Source: Bacteroidales bacterium UBA5266 | GTDB lineage: Bacteria; Bacteroidota; Bacteroidia; Bacteroidales; WCHB1-69 | Reading direction: 5' to 3' | Assembly: GCA_002411545.1 (NCBI GenBank) | Contig: DHTG01000024.1 | Coordinates: forward strand, 14,697-78,696 | DNA: 64,000 nt | In this document: positions 7,639 through 16,539 of the stretch, one piece after another | How the letters are laid out: the number at the start of each line of letters is the position of its first letter | How positions within the stretch are numbered: position 1 is the stretch's first letter | Made by a program: the position numbers and the translations under genes | The notes under the pieces: model-generated | Told to the model about the DNA's origin: nothing | Seen by the model: the letters and a program-made list of their open reading frames with translations, nothing else | Database searches by the model: none

Positions 7639-10600
7639 ATGGCTAAATCAACTGTTTATAATATCCTCTTAATCCTTTTGGTATTAACCGGATTTATGAA
7701 TATACATTCTACAAAAGCTCAATCACTTTCTAATCAAGGCGTGAAACACATCGTTTTTGAATCGGATACTTTATACATAGATTCTTTGTCAATTGTACCC
7801 GGCAGCTTCCAAATAATGGAATTAGATACAAATGACTATGTGTTATATGAATCGAAAGCTTTATTGATTTTAAAAAATAAATCTTACATCGGCAAACCTC
7901 TCCTGATAACCTACCGGCGACTGCCCTATCGTATTCATAAAACATTTGTGCATAAGGATACAAGCATGATTGAGGCTGATTTATATGATCCGGTAAATCC
8001 ATTTATGGTAAACGAGATAGGCAATGACCCGTTATTACAATTTTCGGATGCTTCTCTGCAAAGTTCAGGTAGTTTATCCCGAGGCATTTCGATAGGAAAT
8101 AATCAAGACATGGGCATACAATCCAATTTAAACTTGCAATTAGCCGGCAAGCTTTCTGAAGAAGTAGAAATTCTAGCTAACATCACCGACCAAAACATCC
8201 CTTTTCAACCGGAAGGAAATACGCGACAGATTCAGGAATTCGATAAAATTTTTATCCAACTTAACTACAAAGATCGCCTTACTTTGTGGGCCGGCGACAT
8301 TGAAGACAAATCAAAAGGAAGCTATTTTATGCGTTTTACTAAAAAAGGACAAGGCTTAATGGGCGACGTCTTTGCCACATCTGAAACAAAAAAGAAAGAT
8401 ACCCTATCCTATCACGTACACTTCAGCGGGGCCGTGGCTAAAGGAAACTTTCGCAGACAGTCTCTGCTTGCCATTGAAGGGAATCAAGGCCCCTATCAAC
8501 TCTATGGAGAAAATCAAGAGAGTTTTATTATTATCCTTTCCGGTTCGGAACGTATATATATTGATGGCAAATTGTTAACACGGGGACAAGATGCCGATTA
8601 TGTCATTAATTATAATTCGGGAGAAATCACCTTTACAGCTAAACAACCCATCACCAAAGACAAACGTATCGTAGCCGAATTCGAATACTCCGACCAAAAC
8701 TATATACGCACTTTATCACATATAGGGACTGAAATCAATCATGAAAAGTGGAATGCTTATTTTCACTTTTACAATGAACAAGATATGAAATACCAATCTA
8801 ATCAATTAGACTTAAATAACGAGAACATCACCTTTTTAAAACAAATAGGCAATCAGATTAACAATGCCTATTATCCGTATATGGACAGCGTGGGATTTCA
8901 AGCTCATGAGGTAATGTATAAACAAGTCGATACCTTGATTAATGGCATATTATACGATTCTGTATACGTTTATTCCACCCATCCCGACAGTGCGGTGTAT
9001 CGTTTAAAATTTACCTTGGTCGGCGAAGGCAAAGGAAATTATGTTCTCACCCAATCTTCTGTAAACGGTAGGGTTTATGCTTGGGTAGCACCGATAAACA
9101 ACCAAGCACAAGGAAATTATGAACCAATTATCTTGTTAATTACACCCAAACGTACACAAATGTATAATGCCGGTTTTAATTATACTTTCGCTAAAAACAC
9201 TTCCATACATTTCGAAACAGCCCTCTCTAATAACGACCTTAACACCTTTTCACACATAGGCAATACACAAAACATAGGCTTGGGAATGCGTTTGGCTTTA
9301 AAAAACACTCTTTTATTTCCTGCTAAAAATAAACTCTTACCCATAGAAAAAAGATGGAAACTCCACTCTTCCTTATATTATGAAACCAAAAACAAATGGT
9401 TCGATTATATTGAAAACTACCGTGATGTAGAATTTGTCCGTAATTTCAATCTGGCAGATTCCATGCTGCATGCCACGGAACATTATTGCGGTATCAATTT
9501 TACTTTTTCACAGCTCAAAACAGGACATATCGGATGGACAAGCAATGTGTTTTTTATCCCGGAATACAAATGGCACGCCATTCAAAACCAACTTATCAGC
9601 AATTTAAGGCTAAAAGCTTATATCCTACAGATTGATGCCTCACTCTTACATACAACATCACTGAACGATAAATCGGTGTTCTTGAAGCATCGAGAAGTCG
9701 TTAGCCGTAGGTTCCCCTATTTCGAAATCGGGTTACAGGAACAAATGGAATACAATCAATTCACTCATCAGGATACAATCTCGGCTATGAGTCACGCATT
9801 TAATGAAATCGCATTGTTTATAAAGCAAAACGATAGTCTAAGCCGCAACTTTAAATATATATTGCAGTACAGCAACCGTATAGACCATGCTGTCATCAAC
9901 GAGCACTTCGGGGTTTCGGCCATAGCCAATCATCTAACAGCAGGCATAGACTTTTTGAAATATGCCAACCATCCCTTGCGTTTTACTTTATCATATAGAA
10001 ATTTACACTATAAAGACAGCTTAGCCGTCACACAAGCACCCGAAAATACTTTGCTGGCAAACGTGGATTATCAAGGTCAATTCTTGAATGGAGCCCTGGT
10101 TTTGGGGGTGTTCTATGAATTAGGCTCGGGCATGGAACAGAAAAATGCTTACACCTATATTAAAGTTGCCAATCAACAGGGCAGATATCAATGGATAGAT
10201 TACAACGGGAACGGTATAGAAGAATTAGATGAATTTGAAATAGCTATTTACAAAGATCAAGCAAATTATGTACGCATATGGCTAATTTCCAACGAATATA
10301 TCAAAACATATACAAATAAACTCACTCAAAACCTGCATCTCCGTCCGGCAGCCATTTGGTATAATAAAAAAGGATTTAAAAAATTTATGTCTCGTTTTTC
10401 CAACCAAACAACCTATCAAACCCAGTTAAAACAAACTGCTTCTGATTTTATTTCAACCATGAATCCTTTTTATTCGAATTTGAACGATACTTCCTTGGTA
10501 TCTACCATGATGCATTTCAGAAATGCTTTTTCATTCAATCAGAGCGATGCCATATGGGGCTTAGACCTTATTTATACCCAAAGCAAAAATAAAATATTAA

Positions 10601-11145
10601 GTGTTAACGGATTCGAATCTGCAGAGGGTAAAGAATGGCAATTTTCCGGACGTTGGCGAATCATCCCTGATGTTACCTTAAAACTCACCTATTACCATGC
10701 CCTGAATGGGAAAAACACCGTATACTTCGCACTTAAAAATTACCGTATATTGAGCAATACATTGGAACCCATCCTAAGCTATCAATATAACAATCGCTTA
10801 ACGACTAGTATTACCTATGCATATATACAAAAAATAAACACCTTAGGTGTTGAACGAAGTTTTACGCATAAACTGTCAACCGAAGTCAATTATCGCATGC
10901 CCAAACGAGGCTCTTTCCTCACACAACTCAGCTATTATCACATCCGATATAAAGGAGAAACTTCCGCTCCGGCTGCTTTTGAAATGCTCCAAACATTACA
11001 AAACGGACACAATGGAGTGTGTAACATCACCTATCAAACCACTTTACTTAAAAACTTGCAGTTAAATGTTATGTATGAAGGAAGAATCTCATCAAACCTT
11101 CCGATGATACATAGCGGAAGCCTCGAAATAAGAGCCTATTTTTAA
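7639..11145 (+). CDS. Very large secreted / outer-membrane protein of unknown function
   Basis: The frame is open from a TTG at 7621, but the ATG at 7639 begins a classic signal peptide (MAKSTVYNILLILLVLTGF, cleavage after a KAQ-like site), so this start is preferred and gives 1168 residues. A region near residue 150 reads SGSLSRGISIGNNQD and ITDQNIPFQPEGNTRQIQEF, followed by a stretch of alternating polar and aromatic strands to the end. The C terminus finishes in EIRAYF, an aromatic last residue typical of outer-membrane barrels. The pattern recalls large Bacteroidota outer-membrane barrels such as the T9SS translocon SprA, but the protein is half that length and the resemblance is only an impression. 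I do not recognise a known function. Confidence 0.7.
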   Translation: MAKSTVYNILLILLVLTGFMNIHSTKAQSLSNQGVKHIVFESDTLYIDSLSIVPGSFQIMELDTNDYVLYESKALLILKNKSYIGKPLLITYRRLPYRIHKTFVHKDTSMIEADLYDPVNPFMVNEIGNDPLLQFSDASLQSSGSLSRGISIGNNQDMGIQSNLNLQLAGKLSEEVEILANITDQNIPFQPEGNTRQIQEFDKIFIQLNYKDRLTLWAGDIEDKSKGSYFMRFTKKGQGLMGDVFATSETKKKDTLSYHVHFSGAVAKGNFRRQSLLAIEGNQGPYQLYGENQESFIIILSGSERIYIDGKLLTRGQDADYVINYNSGEITFTAKQPITKDKRIVAEFEYSDQNYIRTLSHIGTEINHEKWNAYFHFYNEQDMKYQSNQLDLNNENITFLKQIGNQINNAYYPYMDSVGFQAHEVMYKQVDTLINGILYDSVYVYSTHPDSAVYRLKFTLVGEGKGNYVLTQSSVNGRVYAWVAPINNQAQGNYEPIILLITPKRTQMYNAGFNYTFAKNTSIHFETALSNNDLNTFSHIGNTQNIGLGMRLALKNTLLFPAKNKLLPIEKRWKLHSSLYYETKNKWFDYIENYRDVEFVRNFNLADSMLHATEHYCGINFTFSQLKTGHIGWTSNVFFIPEYKWHAIQNQLISNLRLKAYILQIDASLLHTTSLNDKSVFLKHREVVSRRFPYFEIGLQEQMEYNQFTHQDTISAMSHAFNEIALFIKQNDSLSRNFKYILQYSNRIDHAVINEHFGVSAIANHLTAGIDFLKYANHPLRFTLSYRNLHYKDSLAVTQAPENTLLANVDYQGQFLNGALVLGVFYELGSGMEQKNAYTYIKVANQQGRYQWIDYNGNGIEELDEFEIAIYKDQANYVRIWLISNEYIKTYTNKLTQNLHLRPAAIWYNKKGFKKFMSRFSNQTTYQTQLKQTASDFISTMNPFYSNLNDTSLVSTMMHFRNAFSFNQSDAIWGLDLIYTQSKNKILSVNGFESAEGKEWQFSGRWRIIPDVTLKLTYYHALNGKNTVYFALKNYRILSNTLEPILSYQYNNRLTTSITYAYIQKINTLGVERSFTHKLSTEVNYRMPKRGSFLTQLSYYHIRYKGETSAPAAFEMLQTLQNGHNGVCNITYQTTLLKNLQLNVMYEGRISSNLPMIHSGSLEIRAYF

Positions 11146-11302
11146 ACCCAGTTTAATCAGCTCCGAAAATTTTCAACTACGACTCGAACATAAAAATTCG
11201 ATTCCGATTTGGATTACTGACTTCTTTAAGGTATTTCTATATTTTGTTAATGCAAATACGGGTTATGCAGCCGGATTTGATGTAGACAATGATGCTGTTT
11301 TA

Positions 11303-11986
11303 ATGAAAACTACCGATGGGGGTGAAAATTGGGTATCGAAAACATCAGGAATCGGTGGTTATCTTAATTCCGTGTATTTTCTGAACGCTGATACTGGTTA
11401 TGTCGTTGGATTTAATGATTTTAATTCTTCAGGCATTATTTATAAAACTGTTAACGGGGGAAATAATTGGACATTACAAAAAAGTATGGAAGAAACATAC
11501 TTATGGGATGTGAAATTTCCCGAGACGAACATAGGATATGCGGTCGGTTCCAATGAAAACGGCAACGGATTAATATTAAAGACGATAGATGGTGGACTTA
11601 ATTGGGTTCAACAAAATTGTGAAAGTGATGAGGAACTCTTATCCGTTTGTTTTGTTAATAAAAACATAGGTTATACGGTAGGTTATGAATCGAAGGTTTT
11701 TAAAACCACCAACGGTGGGGGAGCTCCTGATAACATCCAATCCCATATGGAAGAAGCCATAAATATATATCCCAATCCTGCAAGTAATCAATTAACGATA
11801 GAAAATACAAACTCTCTGATTCGAAGCATCCGACTCTACGACCTCTCTGGAAAAACCATACAAAAGGTATCGAATATTAACCAATATCAAATTACCATTC
11901 CCTTATCCGAAGTTCAGCAAGGACTTTACTTCATCAGTGTTACTTGCGATGAAGGTGTTTTAACAAAGAAGGTGATTGTTCGATAA
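11303..11986 (+). CDS. 5'-truncated T9SS cargo with YCF48/BNR-like repeats
   Basis: The visible product consists of repeats of the form FxNxxTGYxVG...KTxDGGxNW (three to four units), as in YCF48-like and BNR-type propeller proteins, then a type A T9SS sorting domain starting IYPNPASNQL and ending in KKVIVR. The first ATG (11303) lies inside a repeat: the frame stays open upstream to 11132 and encodes the missing half of that repeat (VNANTGYAAG), but there is no ATG and no signal peptide. A T9SS substrate must first cross the inner membrane by Sec, so the gene as seen cannot yield a normal secreted product. It is probably the 3' remnant of a larger gene, or a pseudogene. Confidence 0.6.
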   Translation: MKTTDGGENWVSKTSGIGGYLNSVYFLNADTGYVVGFNDFNSSGIIYKTVNGGNNWTLQKSMEETYLWDVKFPETNIGYAVGSNENGNGLILKTIDGGLNWVQQNCESDEELLSVCFVNKNIGYTVGYESKVFKTTNGGGAPDNIQSHMEEAINIYPNPASNQLTIENTNSLIRSIRLYDLSGKTIQKVSNINQYQITIPLSEVQQGLYFISVTCDEGVLTKKVIVR

Positions 11987-11991
11987 AACAT

Positions 11992-12894
11992 TTAAGTTTT
12001 CATTCTCAATTTCAATGCCGAAAAAATGGTGTCGGGATTGAGATGAAATACACTGGCCATTTCACCGGCCATGCAATAACCGCAGTATTCACAGATATTC
12101 AAAGCCTCGAGCGGACAGCCTTCCACACGAGTCTTGTCGGGAAGTATAAAATTCGTTATCCAGCAGTATTTCTTAAATATATTGGTTTTCATCTTCTTTA
12201 ATCCAGAAACGGAATTCATAACGGGATATCCGGCTTTCTTCATACCTATGATAAGGTCGATTACTTCCTTTCGTTTGTTCCAATCTAAAAACAAAGGGTC
12301 GGGTGCTAAGGAAGAAGGGGTATAAAAATTCAAGGAGATGGAATGTATATGTGGATTTTCTTTGGTAAAACGAATGGTTTCTTCTACAGAATTATAATTC
12401 TTGCTATTAATAACCATATTTACACTTAAAGCTTTCTGTTTGCTTTCAGCTATATTTTTACACAAACGCTCGAAAACTCCTTTTCCGCGTATTTCATCGT
12501 GATAGGCTCCCAAACCGTCGAGGCTTACCCATATGGAATCGGCTTTCAGGTGGGTAAAGGTAAATTGTGCGTTGGTGGTAACGGTAGTAGAAAAGAAACC
12601 GATTTCTTTTGCCAAATCTATTAAATCGTTGATATTGTATTGGCCGTCATTCCACATCATGGGTTCACCCCCCTCAAAATCAACGAAACGAGAACCTAAA
12701 CGGTGGGAATACCTTAATTCATCTTCGATTTCTTTATAGGTTTTCCGCCGGGGTTGGGCATGATTGTATACCGCACAATGTTTACAGGATAAATTACATT
12801 CGTCGGTAATAAAAAGAACGGTCTGCAAAGGACGTTTTCTTCCGAAAAACCTCGCTTTTATATACCAAAATCCCAAATAAATCAATTGTTTCAT
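11992..12894 (-). CDS. Radical SAM enzyme with C-terminal cysteine cluster
   Basis: A 300-residue enzyme. The radical SAM motif CNLSCKHC (CxxxCxxC, about residues 33-40) binds the 4Fe-4S cluster that cleaves S-adenosylmethionine, and FEGGEPMMW is the GGEP SAM-binding motif. The C-terminal third has further cysteines (KKYCWI, EGCPLEA, CEYCGYC), suggesting an auxiliary cluster of SPASM/twitch type. The central region (YPVMNSVSGLKKM) recalls radical SAM proteins with HpnH-like C-terminal parts, but the substrate is not identifiable. It stands alone, with convergent and divergent neighbours of unrelated function. A TAnnTTTG motif lies about 20 bases upstream of the start. Confidence 0.85.
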   Translation of the reverse strand: MKQLIYLGFWYIKARFFGRKRPLQTVLFITDECNLSCKHCAVYNHAQPRRKTYKEIEDELRYSHRLGSRFVDFEGGEPMMWNDGQYNINDLIDLAKEIGFFSTTVTTNAQFTFTHLKADSIWVSLDGLGAYHDEIRGKGVFERLCKNIAESKQKALSVNMVINSKNYNSVEETIRFTKENPHIHSISLNFYTPSSLAPDPLFLDWNKRKEVIDLIIGMKKAGYPVMNSVSGLKKMKTNIFKKYCWITNFILPDKTRVEGCPLEALNICEYCGYCMAGEMASVFHLNPDTIFSALKLRMKT

Positions 12895-12913
12895 CTTATA
12901 AATATATATGTTG

Positions 12914-12921
12914 CAAAGGTA
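12914..12921 (-). promoter_or_regulatory. Candidate -7 element for the radical SAM gene
   Basis: The minus strand reads TACCTTTG followed by C, a match to TAnnTTTG, about 20 bases before the start codon. No clear TTTG is visible at -33. Confidence 0.55.
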
Positions 12922-12987
12922 GTAAATAAATAAAACATAGCAGGTGTAAAACGAAAACGATTCAATATGTAGATATCAAATTTTGTG

Positions 12988-12995
12988 TAAATTTG
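12988..12995 (+). promoter_or_regulatory. Candidate -7 element for comEC
   Basis: TAAATTTG followed by CAC matches TAnnTTTG and lies 40 bases before the comEC start. It is divergent from the radical SAM promoter 67 bases away, so the two genes share a compact intergenic promoter region. Confidence 0.55.
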
Positions 12996-13035
12996 CACAA
13001 ATTTATTTGAAATTATGAATTAAAACGAACGCACT

Positions 13036-15138
13036 ATGTTTTCGTGGAGTAAATATCCCTTTTTAAGGATATTTAGTATGTATGTTTGTGGTATTCTACT
13101 TGCTTTTACGTTTTGTAGAACACTCACGATTCCCCCATTTGCCGGTATCATTATTAGCCTGAGTGGTTTATGTTTACTGTTATTGTTTCATACTAAAACA
13201 TCCTATAAACATCGATTTCGTTACGGGTTCCTTCTTTACATACTTATGGTTTGGATGGGATATCATAATACGCAAACGTGTATCCATCATTGCCTTCCGC
13301 CTTCCTCTTTCGGGGAAACTACACACAAAGTGGCCATCCTAACCCAAGTAAAAGAAATCCCGTTCTTAAAAGAAAATTCGATTAAATTATGCCTGAATGT
13401 TGAACATTATAACATTGATACAACATGGCATCTTGCTAACTTTTCAATGATTATATATGTACAGCGCGACGAAGATGCTGAAAATCTGCAGTATGGCGAC
13501 CGCGTGCTCTTTTACGTAGATCCAAACTTTATTCATTCGCCTAAAAATCCGGAAGAGTTTAACTATAAGCGCTATTTAGCCACTAAAAATATATATTTAC
13601 ATGCCTATGCTTCGAAAAATGATTGGCAACTCCTCAGTCGTAAACACGGCAATCGATTAAAATATCACGCAGCACAACTTCAAAAAAAAATGTTACACAT
13701 ACTGGATAGCAGCCTTCTTCAACACGATGAAAAGGCAATCATTGCAGCTATTTTACTAGGAGCTGACGATAAAATGGATGCCGAACTAATACAATCTTTT
13801 ACAACTGCAGGACTGAATCATGTGTTATGTGTATCGGGTTTACATGTCGGTATAATCTATATGATATTTAACTATCTGCTATTTTTTTTACGTAAAAACA
13901 GAGGACAAAAGACTGTTAAAGCTTGCCTAATCTTAGGTATAATTTGGTTTTATGCTTGTCTGACAGGTTTATCTCCATCTGTGATTAGATCAGCAAGTAT
14001 GTTTAGTTTTTTTACATTCGCTCAAATTATTCAAAGAAAAGCAAATACATACAACAGTTTATTATCATCACTCGTACTCCTTACCTTAGGCAATCCTTTG
14101 GTTATTTTTGATATGGGCTTGCAATTATCTTATTTAGCGGTGTTTGGCATACTCTATCTACACAGTACAATCAGCACAATTTTGCCAATAAAAAACAAAG
14201 TTCTAAGCTATTTTTGGAATATAATTGGCGTATCCATAGCCGCTCAACTGTTTACATTTCCCCTATCGATATATTATTTTCATCAATTTCCTACTTATTT
14301 CCTATTAGCTAATCCGTCCATTATTTGTATTATCCCGATTCTCATTGGAATGAGTATACTATTGTCGGTATTTTCTTTCTGGCCGTGGGCCTATGATGGG
14401 TTGGCAAAACTGTTACATATATTGCTTTCTTATATGAATACTTTGATTCATACGATAGAATTATTTCCTTTTGCGAGTTTGCAAATATATCTATCCTTTG
14501 GGCAAATGCTTTGTTTATACCTAATAATTATTGTCTTTTTATCCGGTATATGGTATAAAAATAAAACAGCATTAGGCATAGTTTTAAGCGGATTGATAGT
14601 CTTTTCTACCGTGGACCTTATACAATATACTATTAATCTACGTCATAAAGAAATTATTTTTTACTCTCTCCCTGAAGGGATACTTATCGACTGTATAGAC
14701 GGACAACATTGCTACGTAATGGGTGATAGTTTGGCCTTGACACATAAAAAAAACATGAATTATCATGTACAAAACCATCGCATCAAACATCGTATTAAAA
14801 GTTACACCCCTATAAACTCCCATACTGAAAGTAAGATTTATTGGAAATTCAACAACTTTATCTCCTTTGGAGGAAAAAATATCTTAATTATTAATGATAA
14901 AATCTATCAAATAAATTACGATAGTACTTCTCTAAAGATCAACTATCTACTTATTGATGATAATCCGTCTATACAAATAAAAAAGTTATCAAGCTATATT
15001 AACCCTGAATGCATTATCTTTAGCCCTCGTAATTCGGCTTATCGCATACAAGCTTGGGAAAAAGAATGCATGGCACTGCATCAAGCGTTTCATTCCTTAC
15101 AACAAGGAGCATTAAAAATCCCTCTTGAGCAGCCATAA
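13036..15138 (+). CDS. comEC: ComEC/Rec2-family DNA uptake channel
   Basis: A 700-residue polytopic membrane protein. An N-terminal pair of helices is followed by a DUF4131-like soluble OB-type region (about residues 90-200) and then the Competence domain of about eight to ten helices. The latter includes the conserved stretch HVLCVSGLHVGIIY and LTGLSPSVIRSASMF. ComEC forms the inner-membrane channel through which single-stranded DNA enters during transformation. The C-terminal 150 residues do not contain the HxHxDH motif of the beta-lactamase-like nuclease domain found in longer ComEC proteins, so this is the nuclease-less form. Other competence genes are not in the window. Confidence 0.88.
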   Translation: MFSWSKYPFLRIFSMYVCGILLAFTFCRTLTIPPFAGIIISLSGLCLLLLFHTKTSYKHRFRYGFLLYILMVWMGYHNTQTCIHHCLPPSSFGETTHKVAILTQVKEIPFLKENSIKLCLNVEHYNIDTTWHLANFSMIIYVQRDEDAENLQYGDRVLFYVDPNFIHSPKNPEEFNYKRYLATKNIYLHAYASKNDWQLLSRKHGNRLKYHAAQLQKKMLHILDSSLLQHDEKAIIAAILLGADDKMDAELIQSFTTAGLNHVLCVSGLHVGIIYMIFNYLLFFLRKNRGQKTVKACLILGIIWFYACLTGLSPSVIRSASMFSFFTFAQIIQRKANTYNSLLSSLVLLTLGNPLVIFDMGLQLSYLAVFGILYLHSTISTILPIKNKVLSYFWNIIGVSIAAQLFTFPLSIYYFHQFPTYFLLANPSIICIIPILIGMSILLSVFSFWPWAYDGLAKLLHILLSYMNTLIHTIELFPFASLQIYLSFGQMLCLYLIIIVFLSGIWYKNKTALGIVLSGLIVFSTVDLIQYTINLRHKEIIFYSLPEGILIDCIDGQHCYVMGDSLALTHKKNMNYHVQNHRIKHRIKSYTPINSHTESKIYWKFNNFISFGGKNILIINDKIYQINYDSTSLKINYLLIDDNPSIQIKKLSSYINPECIIFSPRNSAYRIQAWEKECMALHQAFHSLQQGALKIPLEQP

Positions 15139-15167
15139 AAAAAGGAACCATTCTTTCGAATGATTCC
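15137..15167 (-). terminator. Rho-independent terminator
   Basis: Read on the minus strand this is a 10-bp stem (one G-U pair) closed by a GAAA tetraloop (15154-15157) and followed directly by seven T residues. It lies between two convergent genes, immediately after the comEC stop and about 170 bases past the end of the nuclease gene. On the plus strand the stem has one mismatch and no T run, so it mainly terminates leftward transcription. Confidence 0.7.
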
Positions 15168-15339
15168 CAAACAAACAAATTATACAAACCTAATTTTTAT
15201 GAGTCTTTATTTTCTCTATATATATTTACAATAACCTTGCCAAACAAAGCTTTTTTCAAAAACAACTTTTAATTATTCAATCGTCATAATCTGCACTATT
15301 CAAATTGTTTAAAAAATATTTTAATTATTTTTAAGTTTA

Positions 15340-16407
15340 TTATTGGCAAAACACATCCAAATAGACCGGCAAATGATCCGAAAACCCCTGCTGAAATTTC
15401 ATGCCATGATAGCTTCGATAGGGTTTCACTCCCATATATTTCTCATCCGTTTGAAGCAAAAAGGGGGCATCAAAAATTAGTGCTTTTCTTTTGATTTGCC
15501 ATGCATTCTGCTTTGATAACATAGCAGACGAAACCATAATTTGGTCGAATATACTCCAATGTTGAGCATATTTATGCGTACCTATATTATTTTGTGAAAC
15601 ATAAGGATACATCATATTTAACAATTCATTCGTCCTTAAAGAATCGGGATGAAAGCGTATTTTTAAATAGGTAGATACACTTTCATCGCGAGGTTCGTCG
15701 TTAAAATCGCCCATGACAACAATGGCCGCATGCGGATTCATAAGCAAGATGGAGTTCAAATGTGAATACAATAATTTGGCTACATTTATTCTTTTTATTT
15801 GACTTTCTGCATACCCGGAATAACGGGAAGGCCAATGATTCACAAACAAGTGTAAAGTATCCTTTCGTTTATGAGGCAACACTCCCTTGATGTATAGAAT
15901 ATCTCGTGTAGGTATCGGCCTTAAAAAAGTATCAACAACGGCTATGGCTTGCGTATATACGATGTCGAACTTATCGGGACGATACAATAAAGCAACATCA
16001 ATGCCTCTTTCATCTGGCGAATCGAAATGTATGTATGCATAGGTATAACTTGCTAAGGGAGAATCATACACTAACTTCTTGATTACATTTTCATTTTCTA
16101 CTTCGCACACGCCTACTAATTCAGGCGCTTCCCACCCTCCCATGGCTAATATGACTTTTGCCAACTGAGCTATTTTGATATGTAACCTACTTTTATACCA
16201 ACGCCTAATTCCATCGGGCGTAAACTCATCATCCATAGTTAAACTATCGTTCTCAGGATCAAACAAGTTTTCGAGATTATAAAAACACAAACGCAAGGTA
16301 TTTTTGTTTCTTTCCCTGTCGTCGAAATCTGTTTGTGCCAAGGAAATGGGAAATACTATGGCAACAAGTACCGTAATTAATATGATTTGCAGTTTCTCCT
16401 TTTTCAT
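15340..16407 (-). CDS. Exported endonuclease/exonuclease/phosphatase-family protein
   Basis: A 355-residue protein with an N-terminal hydrophobic signal segment ending in a PISLAQ-like cleavage site. The mature part carries the EEP (DNase I-like) motifs in order: YNLENLFD, CEVEN (metal-binding Glu), NHWPSR, GDFNDEP (catalytic Asp and Asn) and SDHLPVYL (catalytic Asp-His). These enzymes hydrolyse phosphodiester or phosphomonoester bonds in nucleic acids, lipids or sugar phosphates. The substrate cannot be decided, but secretion suggests periplasmic nuclease or phosphatase activity. A 132-base gap separates it from priA upstream, and it has its own TACTTTTG motif. Confidence 0.88.
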   Translation of the reverse strand: MKKEKLQIILITVLVAIVFPISLAQTDFDDRERNKNTLRLCFYNLENLFDPENDSLTMDDEFTPDGIRRWYKSRLHIKIAQLAKVILAMGGWEAPELVGVCEVENENVIKKLVYDSPLASYTYAYIHFDSPDERGIDVALLYRPDKFDIVYTQAIAVVDTFLRPIPTRDILYIKGVLPHKRKDTLHLFVNHWPSRYSGYAESQIKRINVAKLLYSHLNSILLMNPHAAIVVMGDFNDEPRDESVSTYLKIRFHPDSLRTNELLNMMYPYVSQNNIGTHKYAQHWSIFDQIMVSSAMLSKQNAWQIKRKALIFDAPFLLQTDEKYMGVKPYRSYHGMKFQQGFSDHLPVYLDVFCQ

Positions 16408-16430
16408 GTTTTAAAATTTCAAAGTTTTGG

Positions 16431-16438
16431 CAAAAGTA
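16431..16438 (-). promoter_or_regulatory. Candidate -7 element for the EEP nuclease gene
   Basis: The minus strand reads TACTTTTG followed by CC, matching TAnnTTTG, 24 bases before the start codon. This suggests separate transcription from priA-dnaG. Confidence 0.55.
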
Positions 16439-16539
16439 GTCAATTTTTATTATTCGGAAAATCTCTATTTTGAAAATCTCCATAATCCGATAATGATAAA
16501 ACGAATCTTCTATATGATCAGCAGCTTATAATTACTCTT

